Shown one piece after another: positions 1 through 6,881 of a stretch of 64,000 nt of DNA. Below the pieces are notes generated by a model. It worked only from the letters and a program-made list of their open reading frames with translations. It did not search any database and was not told the DNA's origin. The stretch's first letter is position 1, and each line of letters begins with the position of its first letter. The stretch covers positions 3,844,001 to 3,908,000 of the forward strand of contig NZ_CP021354.1 of NCBI RefSeq assembly GCF_003130705.1, in the 5' to 3' direction. Source of the stretch: Rhodococcus oxybenzonivorans (GTDB taxonomy: Bacteria; Actinomycetota; Actinomycetes; Mycobacteriales; Mycobacteriaceae). The position numbers and the translations under genes are program-made.

Positions 1-266
1 GGCACGCGGCACCGCTACGAGCTCCAGGGCCCGGAACGTGGCGGTCCAGTCCCAGCTCGTCCTCCTCGAGGACGGGCTAGAAGTGCTGGGCCAGAAGGTC
101 TATGGCGGCATGGTGACCGGGCAACGTTGGGGAAGGGGGCAGTAGCACAGGCACCCTTGGGTGTCCTCGAGGTCCGGGACAGTACGGGCCGCCAGGCCCG
201 TTCCGTTGGGCCACCAGGCGCGGCGTTCACCATTCACTGTCGGCCACTACCGCTACGGTCTCCCCC
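1..266. other. Unresolved left edge of the element
   Basis: No gene here can be called with confidence. A plus-strand frame is open from the window edge to a TAG at 143-145 and could be the 3' end of a gene. A minus-strand reading from a GTG at 237 to a TAG at 100-102 would give 45 residues with four Cys near the end (CLCYC, then QRC). It has no Shine-Dalgarno sequence. Beyond that TAG the minus strand again looks coding in more than one frame (for example WDWTATFRALELV), as would be seen in a gene decayed by a stop and a frameshift. Sequence to the left of the window is needed to decide. Confidence 0.3.
233..266 (+). promoter_or_regulatory. Putative leaderless promoter of the 96-residue gene
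   Basis: A TACGGT -10-like hexamer lies at 254-259, seven bases before the ATG at 267, and a weak TTCACT lies at 233-238. No ribosome binding site precedes the ATG. The geometry fits a transcript that starts at or next to the A of ATG, a common arrangement in Actinobacteria. Confidence 0.4.
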
Positions 267-557
267 ATGGCAAAACATGAGATTGCTCCGGAGGACCTCA
301 ACGCCTCCCACATCGGTCAGTACGTGAAAGTCTCCCTGGTCTACCCGGCGGACGGCGTGGACCGCGCGACTTTCCTCGTTGGCGCTGTGCTGGGCGTGGA
401 GCACAAGGTGTCTGAGGACTTCCCGGACCGCGACGTTCTGACCACCGTCACGGTAGACGTGGCGGTAAACGAGGTCCCCATCGTCCTGCCCAACGGCGGC
501 CCCGTGGAAGTCGGAGACACCCTGGACGAGTTGATGACGAGGACGGAAGCGAAGTAG
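267..557 (+). CDS. Small acidic protein of the element, unknown function
   Basis: This is a 96-residue soluble protein starting MAKHEIAPEDL, with no signal peptide, membrane segment or cysteine. It is rich in Val and Asp, and alternating hydrophobic stretches (VKVSLVYPAD, TVTVDVAVNEVPIVL) suggest a small beta-rich domain. I do not recognise the family. It is the only clear plus-strand gene of the element in view, convergent with the capsid side and apparently read from its own leaderless promoter. Genes oriented against the main operon at this end of such elements are sometimes accessory cargo, but nothing in the sequence shows its role. Codon third positions are GC-rich, as expected of a real gene here. 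Confidence 0.6.
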   Translation: MAKHEIAPEDLNASHIGQYVKVSLVYPADGVDRATFLVGAVLGVEHKVSEDFPDRDVLTTVTVDVAVNEVPIVLPNGGPVEVGDTLDELMTRTEAK

Positions 558-576
558 CCACCGCCCCGAACATAGA

Positions 577-610
577 GAGGCCCCGCTCCGGAGGATTCCG
601 GGCGGGCCTC
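577..610. terminator. Hairpin between convergent small genes
   Basis: GAGGCCC at 577-583 pairs with GGGCCTC at 604-610, and an inner CGGA/TCCG extends the stem. There is no T-run on either side. It lies 20 bases after the stop of the plus-strand gene and just past the stop of the minus-strand 20-codon ORF, so it may end both transcripts. Confidence 0.5.
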
Positions 611-621
611 CTCGTGTCACG

Positions 622-684
622 TCACGTAACGGACTGCCACCATGCCATCAACCAGTAGAACCACTCGTAGCCAGGCATCATCAT
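622..684 (-). CDS. Trp-rich 20-residue small ORF with perfect RBS
   Basis: This ORF encodes 20 residues: three Met codons in a row, then PGYEWFYWLMAWWQSVT and TGA. It has four Trp, two Tyr and one Phe, so it would be an aromatic peptide able to insert in or lie on a membrane. A perfect AGGAGG at 691-696 sits six bases before the first ATG, one of the best ribosome binding sites in the element. It is the last minus-strand reading frame after the capsid gene, beyond the 748-790 hairpin. Function is unknown. A membrane-active peptide (lysis, exclusion or signalling) is only a guess. The SD and the composition together argue against chance, but the ORF is too short to be certain. Confidence 0.5.
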   Translation of the reverse strand: MMMPGYEWFYWLMAWWQSVT

Positions 685-747
685 GGAACGCCTCCTCTGC
701 CTCTCCGGCCTACTTGGTGTAGCGCTCCCGGAGTGACGGCTGTTACA

Positions 748-790
748 CGAGAACGCCCCACCGGAGGCTCAACCCGGTGGGGCGTTCTCG
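748..790. terminator. 17-bp perfect hairpin terminator
   Basis: CGAGAACGCCCCACCGG (748-764) is perfectly complementary to 774-790, with a 9-base loop, and is followed on the plus strand by TTTCCC. It lies 95 bases beyond the capsid stop on the minus strand. It probably separates the capsid operon from the small ORF at 622-684 and may act in both directions. Confidence 0.7.
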
Positions 791-885
791 TTTCCCGCTC
801 CAGGACCGGCACGAGGAGAGCCGGAGGCGGGAGTTGGTCCCACCGCCCTCTCAGAGGTAGGGCCGAGAGGGCGGCGGGGGTCTAT

Positions 886-2076
886 TTACGCGGCGGCCAC
901 CGCCGCCGTGACGATGCCGAGCGGCTGGTAGATGTCGAGCTCCGCGCGGGTCTCGATGCGGGCCCGGAGCTCGTTCTTCTCGAACAAGCCATCCGACTCC
1001 GACCACCGGAGGTCGATAGCCCCATCCATCCGGAGCGCCACCGCCGTCGTGTCCAAGACGATGCCCGTTCCCGCCGCCACGACCGTGGAGGGGACCACCT
1101 GGGTGGACCAGAGACGGCGGGCCGCGCGGTCCACCGGGGAGGCGGTCATCTCCAGTTGGCCGGCGGTGTCGGTCCGGGAGAGCTCGATGGTCTCCCAGTC
1201 CGCCGGATTGAGCACGATGAGTCCCGCGGCGTGGCCCTGGGCCTCGAGCTTGGTGATGGCCTTACGGACCGTGGTGATGGCGTCCGTGGCGAACGTCTGG
1301 ACCTGGGCCCCGGAGACGTTGAGAAGGCCAGTGAAGTTATCCCCGAGACCGTCGCCGTTGATTACCTGGCCCTCAATGCCATGGAGGAGGCCCTGAAACA
1401 TCTCCGTCTCCACAAACTGCTGAACGCTGGCACTGTCACGGAGCCAGTACTCGTGGATTCCCTCCGAGAGGTGGGCCACGATCTTGAGCGCCTCGTCAAT
1501 CTGCACGAGGTTGTAGACCGACGTGGGCTTGGTACCGCCCACCGGGACCACCGCGGCGTTGTCGTCGCGGACGGTCTGCCTGAGGTAGCGGTAGGTGGGA
1601 GTGGAGTTGGGGATGGTGTAGAGCGCGTCCAGGATGGACACGCCAGGGTCCGCCAGGGACTGGACCGCGGCGTCCATCGGGGTCCCGGTGACCACCGCTC
1701 CGGACGGGGCCAGAGCCTTCTGGCTGTCCGGGGAGCCGGTCTGGGTCATCTTCTCCGCCAGCTTGGCGGCAACCTGGGCGGCTCCTGCCTTGCGGGTGAT
1801 GGGCAGACCGCGGCGCTTGGTGCCGTTGCCATTACCGGCGGGACCGCCAATCTCCGCCTCGAGCGCCTTGGCCTGGTCCAGAACGGTCTGGTCTGCCCTG
1901 GCCGTCTTGATGTCGGCTACGGAAGCCCTGGCCTCCTCGATGGCCTCACCGTGGGCCTTGCGCTCGTCCGCGGTGAACGAACGGCCCTCCGCCTTTGCCT
2001 TGGCCTCGATGGCACGGGCCGTTTCGAGCGCCTTACGTCCGGCGGCCTGGAGAGTCTGAATCTTTTTGGTGTTCAT
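886..2076 (-). CDS. HK97-type phage major capsid protein
   Basis: This 396-residue protein builds the icosahedral head shell. Residues 1 to about 75 are charged and helical with Lys/Glu/Ala coiled-coil character (KALETARAIEAKAKAEGRSF), as in the scaffold-like delta domain of HK97 gp5. The rest fits the capsid fold, including the sequence ILDALYTIPNSTPTYRYLRQ, a segment VIVLNPADWETIEL-like around residue 290, and the C-terminal R-E-L-D-I-Y-Q-P-L-G-I-V motif typical of the family. The ATG at 2076 has GGAGT upstream. No prohead protease or portal gene is adjacent. In phiRv1 a protease precedes the capsid gene. Either the delta domain is removed differently, a helper protease is used, or the gene is a relic. 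The reading frame is intact and of normal length. Confidence 0.9.
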   Translation of the reverse strand: MNTKKIQTLQAAGRKALETARAIEAKAKAEGRSFTADERKAHGEAIEEARASVADIKTARADQTVLDQAKALEAEIGGPAGNGNGTKRRGLPITRKAGAAQVAAKLAEKMTQTGSPDSQKALAPSGAVVTGTPMDAAVQSLADPGVSILDALYTIPNSTPTYRYLRQTVRDDNAAVVPVGGTKPTSVYNLVQIDEALKIVAHLSEGIHEYWLRDSASVQQFVETEMFQGLLHGIEGQVINGDGLGDNFTGLLNVSGAQVQTFATDAITTVRKAITKLEAQGHAAGLIVLNPADWETIELSRTDTAGQLEMTASPVDRAARRLWSTQVVPSTVVAAGTGIVLDTTAVALRMDGAIDLRWSESDGLFEKNELRARIETRAELDIYQPLGIVTAAVAAA

Positions 2077-2333
2077 GGGGATTACTCCGTTTCGAGTGGA
2101 TCGAGCTGCATCTACTCAAAGCGGACGGGTTGACTCCGTTTCCGCTGGCCCCGCTCGTGGTGGCGGGGCGGACGGCTGCATCCGGATTGACCGCTGGCCT
2201 TGGGAAGGGCCCACCGCTCCGGACCGCTGGCGCTGGCGTCCCAACACGGACGGTCACCGGAGCGATGGGGGTACTTCCACGGCCGAGAATACATGACCGG
2301 ATGCCGGAATCCATTGTCGGAGAAGGGATCAGA
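2077..2333. other. Intergenic segment upstream of the capsid gene
   Basis: This segment holds a 7-bp stem (GCCCCGC 2148-2154 with GCGGGGC 2163-2169). It also holds a 10-base sequence, ACTCCGTTTC, that occurs twice, at 2084-2093 (covering the capsid ribosome binding site) and at 2133-2142. A 60-codon minus-strand frame (2112-2294) is open but has no ribosome binding site. I expect the capsid promoter here but cannot place it. Confidence 0.4.
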
Positions 2334-2648
2334 CTACCCAGGGACTATCCCCGACTCCCCCGGGCTACTCCGCGGAGCCGGGGCGGACGGGGCCGCCATC
2401 GTGAGGTCCAGCTCCGCCGCCTCCAGAGCCCTCTCCAGGACGGCGCGGGCCTTGTCGGAGCCCAGAAGGGACTCCAGGGTCCCGGCGTATGCCTCCGCCG
2501 CCGCCAGGGCCACCTCCAGGGCCACTCCGTCCCGCTCCGCCGCCTCAAGAGTCTCCACCATGGCCGCGCGGTCCTCCTCGAGGAACGCCAGCCCAACAAG
2601 GGCCACCGCGGCACGGGCGGCGGCGTGGCGTCCATCCGGGGCGTTCAT
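2334..2648 (-). CDS. Small Ala/Glu-rich helical protein, paralogue of its neighbour
   Basis: This is a 104-residue, predicted all-helical protein of unknown function. Its C-terminal half (LESLLGSDKARAVLERALEA then AELDLTMAAPSA) aligns with that of the gene just upstream (LAALHGTDEARRLLDVSLEA then ALLDAAVALPSA), so the two look like a tandem duplication. The start overlaps the upstream stop by four bases (ATGA), which implies translational coupling. It lies between the regulator and the capsid gene, where phiRv1-like elements carry small packaging-related genes. A small-terminase or scaffold role is possible but not shown. Confidence 0.65.
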   Translation of the reverse strand: MNAPDGRHAAARAAVALVGLAFLEEDRAAMVETLEAAERDGVALEVALAAAEAYAGTLESLLGSDKARAVLERALEAAELDLTMAAPSAPAPRSSPGESGIVPG

Positions 2649-2935
2649 CGGTCCGTCTCCGCGGAGGGGAGGGCCACCGCCGCGTCCAGTAGCGCCGCCT
2701 CCAGGCTCACGTCCAGGAGGCGGCGGGCCTCGTCCGTGCCGTGGAGCGCCGCCAGCGCGTCGGAGAGGCTCCTGGCCAGGATGGAGGCCACCGCCACGAG
2801 GGCGGGGCGGTCCAGGCCCTCGAGGGACGCCGCCAGCCGCTCCGCGTCCCCTGCCAGAGCGGCGCGGGCCGCCACGGAGGCCACGAGCGCCGCCTCCGCC
2901 TCGTCCAGGTGGGCCGTGTCGTGTAGTTCGGTCAT
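2645..2935 (-). CDS. Small helical protein, first of a duplicated pair
   Basis: This 96-residue protein starts MTELHDTAHLDEAEAALV. The ATG at 2935 was chosen because AGGAC precedes it closely. ATG codons further upstream (2962 and 3046) have no ribosome binding site. It is Ala/Leu-rich and helical throughout, with no cysteine or membrane segment. It overlaps the next gene by four bases and shares its C-terminal pattern L-x2-L-x-G-x-D-x-AR-x2-L-x3-LEAA. Function is unknown. The pair probably forms a hetero-oligomer or two variants of one oligomeric protein, but this is inference. Confidence 0.6.
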   Translation of the reverse strand: MTELHDTAHLDEAEAALVASVAARAALAGDAERLAASLEGLDRPALVAVASILARSLSDALAALHGTDEARRLLDVSLEAALLDAAVALPSAETDR

Positions 2936-3058
2936 GATGAGGTCCTTCCGTAGTGTTTTCATGGTGCGAACTGGGCGTTTACCTCCGGCCGGCGGCGGGC
3001 CGGATGGAGCCATAGCCCAATATCGTTGAGCAACAGCGGATTTCATCGGCAGGGCAGT

Positions 3059-3166
3059 CTAAGCCTGATTGCTTAATCTGAGCACGCGCGTGCGCAGTTG
3101 CCCGGCCGGTGTCCGCAGCTCGAGGTCGGAGCGATCTGGACACCCCCCAGGGGTCCGCCCGGTCAC
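3059..3166 (-). CDS. Possible 35-residue ORF coupled to the whiB stop
   Basis: A GTG at 3164-3166 overlaps the stop of the WhiB-like gene (GTGA) and opens a 35-codon frame ending in a basic stretch, LRTRVLRLSNQA. There is no separate ribosome binding site and the family is unknown. It is listed only because the overlap is typical of coupled genes. Confidence 0.25.
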   Translation of the reverse strand: MTGRTPGGCPDRSDLELRTPAGQLRTRVLRLSNQA

Positions 3167-3525
3167 GAGTCCCGACGTCGTCGGCGCGTCTGCAACCGGG
3201 ACGGCGGCGTGCCGTTCGGCACGGAACGAATGCCGTGGACACCGCCAGCGGCCACGCCTGTGAACCCGTCCGCCACCACCCGGCAGTCCTCCAGCAGCGG
3301 GCAACCCTTGCAGAGCGCCTCTGCCTCCTGCCACCGCCCCACCGCCTCCCAGACACGCTCACTGGAGTGGAGGCCATCGAACAGGTGGGGAGACCGTGAG
3401 CACGGGGGTGGGACGTCACGAGCAACGAGGAGGGCGGCGGCGGCTGCCTCGTCCCGGCCACGCCTGGTGGTCTCGGACCGGGGCCAGGGTGTCCGGTCCT
3501 TCCAGGGGGACGCGCGGCCCGTCAC
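3163..3525 (-). CDS. WhiB-like iron-sulfur transcription regulator of the element
   Basis: With the GTG start at 3525 this is a 120-residue protein. It carries the exact WhiB cysteine spacing, C42-x29-C72-x2-C75-x5-C81, which binds a 4Fe-4S cluster, followed by GVAAGG where most family members have the GVWGG turn, and then an Arg-rich tail (RRRRR near the C-terminus) suited to DNA binding. From established knowledge, WhiB proteins work with the primary sigma factor and occur in several actinophages, where some act on host or phage promoters. It lies beside the palindromic segment at 3653-3847 and is the obvious candidate regulator of the element. The start is uncertain: the frame stays open to a GTG at 3630, but the only good ribosome binding site drives the 11-codon ORF that overlaps this start. 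Confidence 0.8.
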   Translation of the reverse strand: MTGRASPWKDRTPWPRSETTRRGRDEAAAAALLVARDVPPPCSRSPHLFDGLHSSERVWEAVGRWQEAEALCKGCPLLEDCRVVADGFTGVAAGGVHGIRSVPNGTPPSRLQTRRRRRDS

Positions 3526-3557
3526 CGCGTGGCCGTCCGGATGGTTGGTGTCGTCAT
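3522..3557 (-). CDS. Thr-rich 11-codon leader ORF before the whiB-like gene
   Basis: An ATG at 3557, preceded by AAGGAGAGGACGGAACG, encodes MTTPTIRTATR (five Thr of eleven) and stops at a TGA sharing GTGA with the proposed whiB-like start. The arrangement suggests translational coupling or a leader peptide. It could also mean the true protein is made by a frameshift from this start. No attenuator stem was identified. Confidence 0.4.
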   Translation of the reverse strand: MTTPTIRTATR

Positions 3558-3652
3558 CGTTCCGTCCTCTCCTTGGCTGGGTGGTGGGCGGGTACGCCGC
3601 CCTGGGGGCCGTCGCGGGCCCGTAGACCACCGCCCCAGAGAGCTCCCCGAAG

Positions 3653-3847
3653 TGGGGACAAATTGCCTACTGGGGACCTGGGGACCTGGGGACCGGGGAC
3701 TGGGCTGGAGACAACACACACCGCCCGCGTAACCGAAAACAGCCCTTTACCAGTAAAAACACGTAAAAGGTGGCTGATATTAAGCAAGAGGGCGGCGTGT
3801 GTGTTTTGTCGGGGCGGTCCCCAGGTCCCCAGTTCCCCAGGTCCCCA
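3653..3847. repeat. Nested palindrome with inverted 8-bp iterons, candidate replication origin
   Basis: On the left, TGGGGACC is repeated in tandem at 3671-3678, 3679-3686 and 3687-3694, with a variant at 3694-3701 and a lone TGGGGACA at 3653-3660. On the right, the reverse complement GGTCCCCA occurs at 3816-3823, 3824-3831 and 3840-3847, with variant GTTCCCCA at 3832-3839. Inside these arms a second inverted pair (GACAACACACACCGCCC at 3709-3725, imperfectly matched by 3790-3810) flanks a third (CCCTTTAC 3743-3750, GTAAAAGG 3763-3770). All three layers share a centre near 3758, and the middle is the most AT-rich stretch of the element. It lies just past the 3' end of the primase/helicase gene. 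Iterons flanking an AT-rich core beside a replication gene is the layout of phage-satellite origins such as those of SaPIs. An operator region for the whiB-like gene is the alternative. Confidence 0.65.
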
Positions 3848-3900
3848 GTTCGGAGCGCGCCCCGTGGGAGCGGCCATATACGCCGCCCCCACCCCGCCGG

Positions 3901-6501
3901 TCACGAGCCCGTCTCCCCGACAAGGCGGAGCACTTGTGCGCGCCCCACCTTGTCCTCCTCCACGCTCCCGTCATTGACCAGCTCCAGGAGCATGGACTCG
4001 AACGCATCCCGTCGCGGCCCCGTCTTGAACTTGTCCCGGAGGGGACGCCGCGGCTTCCAGTCCCCGCCCTCCAGGTAGTTGTGGATTTTCTCGTGGGCTT
4101 GCTTCCGGAGGTCCTCCACCGCCTCCCCCGTGTGCTGGGCGGCGGCCCACGCTTGGGCGGCCTGGGCCTTGCCCTTGGCCTCCGCCGCCTTCCGTTCCTG
4201 GTGGCGGAGAACCTTCCGGACCCTGGCCACGGTCTCGTCCGACTTGGCCAGCACGGTCCCGGCCAAGTCCCAGACCTCGTCCGTGACGTCTCCCTCCTGG
4301 CCGATGAGGACGGATAGGATTACGCCCACTTTGAGCTGGAGGAGCGTTCGGTGGCCGGCCAGCTCGTCCTCCTGGCCGTCGTCGGAGTCGATGAGCTCTG
4401 CCAGCCGCTCGTCCGCGTCCGCATCTACCGCCGCCACCGCGGCGGGGCCCACCTCCACGTCCTGAAACTTGCCCTCTGGGATGGGTAGGTAGGGGCGGAG
4501 TCCGGGGCGGTCGTCTCCGCTCTCCTCCGCGGTGTCCCCGTCCGGCGTCGTAGGAGAGTCCGGTATCACCAGCGGGTCCGTACCCGGCCACCGCTTCGCA
4601 ATGAACGAGACGTCCACGCGGGGCGGAAGGGTGCCCACCGCCGCCCGTAACGCCTCCCGGTCCTCCGTGGTGAACCCTGGGTCATTGGTAGGCAGGAACA
4701 CGAACCGTTGAGGCAGACCGCCCCCGTGTTCCCCGAGGAGGCCACCAGCACGGAGCGGCTGGACGCCCACGATGGCTGCCAGGCGGTAGGCCATGGCCGG
4801 GAGCTTCACCGCCTTGGTGGTGTCCGCGTACTGGAATCCCTGGGCCTCCCCGCTCCAGCCCTTCCGGAGAACCGGGGATATGGTGGCCCCCTGGCGACCG
4901 GACACGGACACCAGAGAGTCCACCTCCGGAACGTCCACCAGGAATCTCTCCGTGAGCATGTACGTGGTTGGGTCCAGTGGGCTACGCCGCCGGAGCCCGA
5001 ACGCCTTGACCAGCCCCTCACCGGAGCCCGCCTCCGCGGAGGGAATATCCGGGAGCCCCGCCAGGGCGGCATGGGCGGTCCGTGTGCTGGTCCCTTTGCC
5101 TCTACCTGACCGCGCCACGAGTCCTACGAACAGGTTGAGGGAGGCGCGGTCCCCGGCCAGAGCCGGGATGGTGACGTAGGGCGGGATGGCAGCGGACACG
5201 AGGACCAAAGCCGCCCCGAGAGCCCCCCACGGAGACGCCCTCCGGAGACGCGCGAACGTCCGGATATCCTCAAGCACTGTGGAACTGGACCAGAAAGCCT
5301 CCTCCTCGTCCACGTCCAGGACCGCCTGGCTCACGTCCCACGCCGCCGGGGCCGGTCCGATGATGCCCAGCTCCACCATGACCCGCTCCACGGGCTTGTG
5401 CTCCATGGCGGCGTGGAACTGGAGCTTGGTCCACCGCTTGGACCCGGCCAGCTCCTCCGGAGGGTTGTCGGTCCAGAGCATGAGGGGACCGGAGTCTCCC
5501 TCCAGCTCCACCCGCGGGTTGGTGCATCCCGCCTCGTGTGCGGTGGCACTCTTGTCGGACCCGTGGTCTCCGGGAGCCTTCCAGACCGGGCACTGGCAGC
5601 CACCGTCCCGCATACGCGGAGACGGAGTCCAGCCGTACCAGGACAGAATCTCCGCCCACGGGTGGGCATCGTTCCACGCCGCCACGGTCTCCCCTAGCGT
5701 GTCGTCCCCGGCGGTCCGGCGCTCCGCCCGCTCCTCCGCCGCCTGGACTCTCCGTTCCCGGACGAGCTCGTTCTCCGCCGCCCGGGCGCGGATGAGCTCC
5801 ACCAGCCACGGGCTCTCCGAGAGGCGTTGCACTGGACCGACATTGCGGTAACTTCCCTCCGCGCGGGAGGAGGGCGGGACCAAGATGTACCGCTTCGCCA
5901 TGGAGACCACCGCCCCGCCGGGGAGCTTGAACTCGTCCACCAGCGGGAGGTCTGGGACGTCATTCACGTAGATGAAGTGGCCGCCGTCCTTGTGGACCCA
6001 CCGCCCGTCCGCGTCCTGTTGGCCCGGGGAGGCGGTGGTCATCGGGTAGAGGTCCGGCGGCGTGTCCGTACCGGCCACCGCCAGCTCCCGCACCGCCCGG
6101 ACCTCGTCCGCCGTATCCGCGTCGATATCGGTGATGCCGGACCGCTCCACGTGGAGACCTACGTTGGGCTCCCGGCCACCGGAGTCGGTGATGTAGCGCT
6201 GGTAATAGGACTTGAGGCGGGCCGGGTTGTCGGTGGCGGCCTCACGTCCGGACCCGGACGTGACACTCTCCCAATCGGGGTCCCCGGCCTCCCGGGCGGC
6301 GTCCTGAGCCTTGCGGTCATCGTTCGCCCGCTCTCTGGCGGTCCGGAGGTCCAGCGGAGCCTTAGGGTCACGCCCGGGACGGGTCTCCACGAACACCACG
6401 GACGCGCCGGCCTTGGCGAATACGAGGGCGGCGTCCAGGACCGAGACCCCGCCCATGTCTCGCATGATCGAATCCAGCTCGTTGGCGGCCGTGTTCAGCA
6501 T
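3901..6501 (-). CDS. Primase/helicase-like replication protein
   Basis: This 866-residue protein combines an N-terminal primase-polymerase-type domain (residues about 20-240) with a C-terminal ATPase region (about 400-650). In the first domain, GLHVERSGITDIDADTADEV supplies the acidic metal-binding D-x-D, and DGGHFIYV and the GAVVSMAKRYILVPPS stretch fit bifunctional primase/polymerases. A C-x-C...H...C cluster near residues 290-320 may bind zinc. A P-loop-like GLVARSGRGKGTST lies near residue 465. It has RGKGTS rather than a textbook GKT/S, so activity is less certain. The C-terminal 130 residues are charged and helical. Its start overlaps the preceding gene by seven bases. The candidate origin lies directly downstream. 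Equivalent large primase-like genes occur in phiRv1. It most likely starts replication of the excised element. Confidence 0.8.
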   Translation of the reverse strand: MLNTAANELDSIMRDMGGVSVLDAALVFAKAGASVVFVETRPGRDPKAPLDLRTARERANDDRKAQDAAREAGDPDWESVTSGSGREAATDNPARLKSYYQRYITDSGGREPNVGLHVERSGITDIDADTADEVRAVRELAVAGTDTPPDLYPMTTASPGQQDADGRWVHKDGGHFIYVNDVPDLPLVDEFKLPGGAVVSMAKRYILVPPSSRAEGSYRNVGPVQRLSESPWLVELIRARAAENELVRERRVQAAEERAERRTAGDDTLGETVAAWNDAHPWAEILSWYGWTPSPRMRDGGCQCPVWKAPGDHGSDKSATAHEAGCTNPRVELEGDSGPLMLWTDNPPEELAGSKRWTKLQFHAAMEHKPVERVMVELGIIGPAPAAWDVSQAVLDVDEEEAFWSSSTVLEDIRTFARLRRASPWGALGAALVLVSAAIPPYVTIPALAGDRASLNLFVGLVARSGRGKGTSTRTAHAALAGLPDIPSAEAGSGEGLVKAFGLRRRSPLDPTTYMLTERFLVDVPEVDSLVSVSGRQGATISPVLRKGWSGEAQGFQYADTTKAVKLPAMAYRLAAIVGVQPLRAGGLLGEHGGGLPQRFVFLPTNDPGFTTEDREALRAAVGTLPPRVDVSFIAKRWPGTDPLVIPDSPTTPDGDTAEESGDDRPGLRPYLPIPEGKFQDVEVGPAAVAAVDADADERLAELIDSDDGQEDELAGHRTLLQLKVGVILSVLIGQEGDVTDEVWDLAGTVLAKSDETVARVRKVLRHQERKAAEAKGKAQAAQAWAAAQHTGEAVEDLRKQAHEKIHNYLEGGDWKPRRPLRDKFKTGPRRDAFESMLLELVNDGSVEEDKVGRAQVLRLVGETGS

Positions 6502-6878
6502 GAACGGTCACCGCCGCTCGCGGAGATGGGCAGGTACCAGCCGATGGCCCGCCAGTCTCGTATGCGGAGCCCGGGCTCTATCTGGGTGACGTGGACTCGT
6601 CCGTGGGGGACGGCGTCCGCCGGGAGGTCCAGGAGGCGGCGGAGGAGGTACTCCTCACGCGAGGAGAGCTCCCGGAAATACTCCGTGGCCATCGGGTGGT
6701 TCTCAAACCAGGCACGGTCCGCGTCCGACTCTCCGCGGAGCGCCACGGTGATTGGGCAGGTGTCCGCGTGCTCCGTCTGCCCGCAATCTGGGCAGACCCG
6801 GGTAGACTCTGAAACCGACTCCAACAGGTCATCCATGGAAGCGGCCTCCGCAAGGGGGCCGTTTCTGTTTGTAGTCAT
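6495..6878 (-). CDS. Small zinc-ribbon-like protein of the element
   Basis: This is a 127-residue protein with a short cysteine cluster, C-P-D-C-x10-C, near residues 29-43, likely half of a zinc-binding knuckle, followed by an acidic helical segment (EYFRELSSREEYLLRRLLDL) and a beta-like C-terminal part. The family is unknown to me. It is co-transcribed with the primase gene, overlapping it by seven bases, and follows the 68-residue gene after three bases. A helper of replication or DNA binding is plausible from context only. Confidence 0.65.
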   Translation of the reverse strand: MTTNRNGPLAEAASMDDLLESVSESTRVCPDCGQTEHADTCPITVALRGESDADRAWFENHPMATEYFRELSSREEYLLRRLLDLPADAVPHGRVHVTQIEPGLRIRDWRAIGWYLPISASGGDRSC

Positions 6879-6881
6879 GGT

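Noticed and set aside
733..2133. Long plus-strand open frame of 466 codons across the capsid gene
   Set aside because: It is the antisense shadow of the capsid gene: Arg/Gly-rich, with no RBS and no domain.
2112..2294. 60-codon minus-strand frame upstream of the capsid gene
   Set aside because: It has no RBS and its codon bias is weak. It is kept only as part of the intergenic note.
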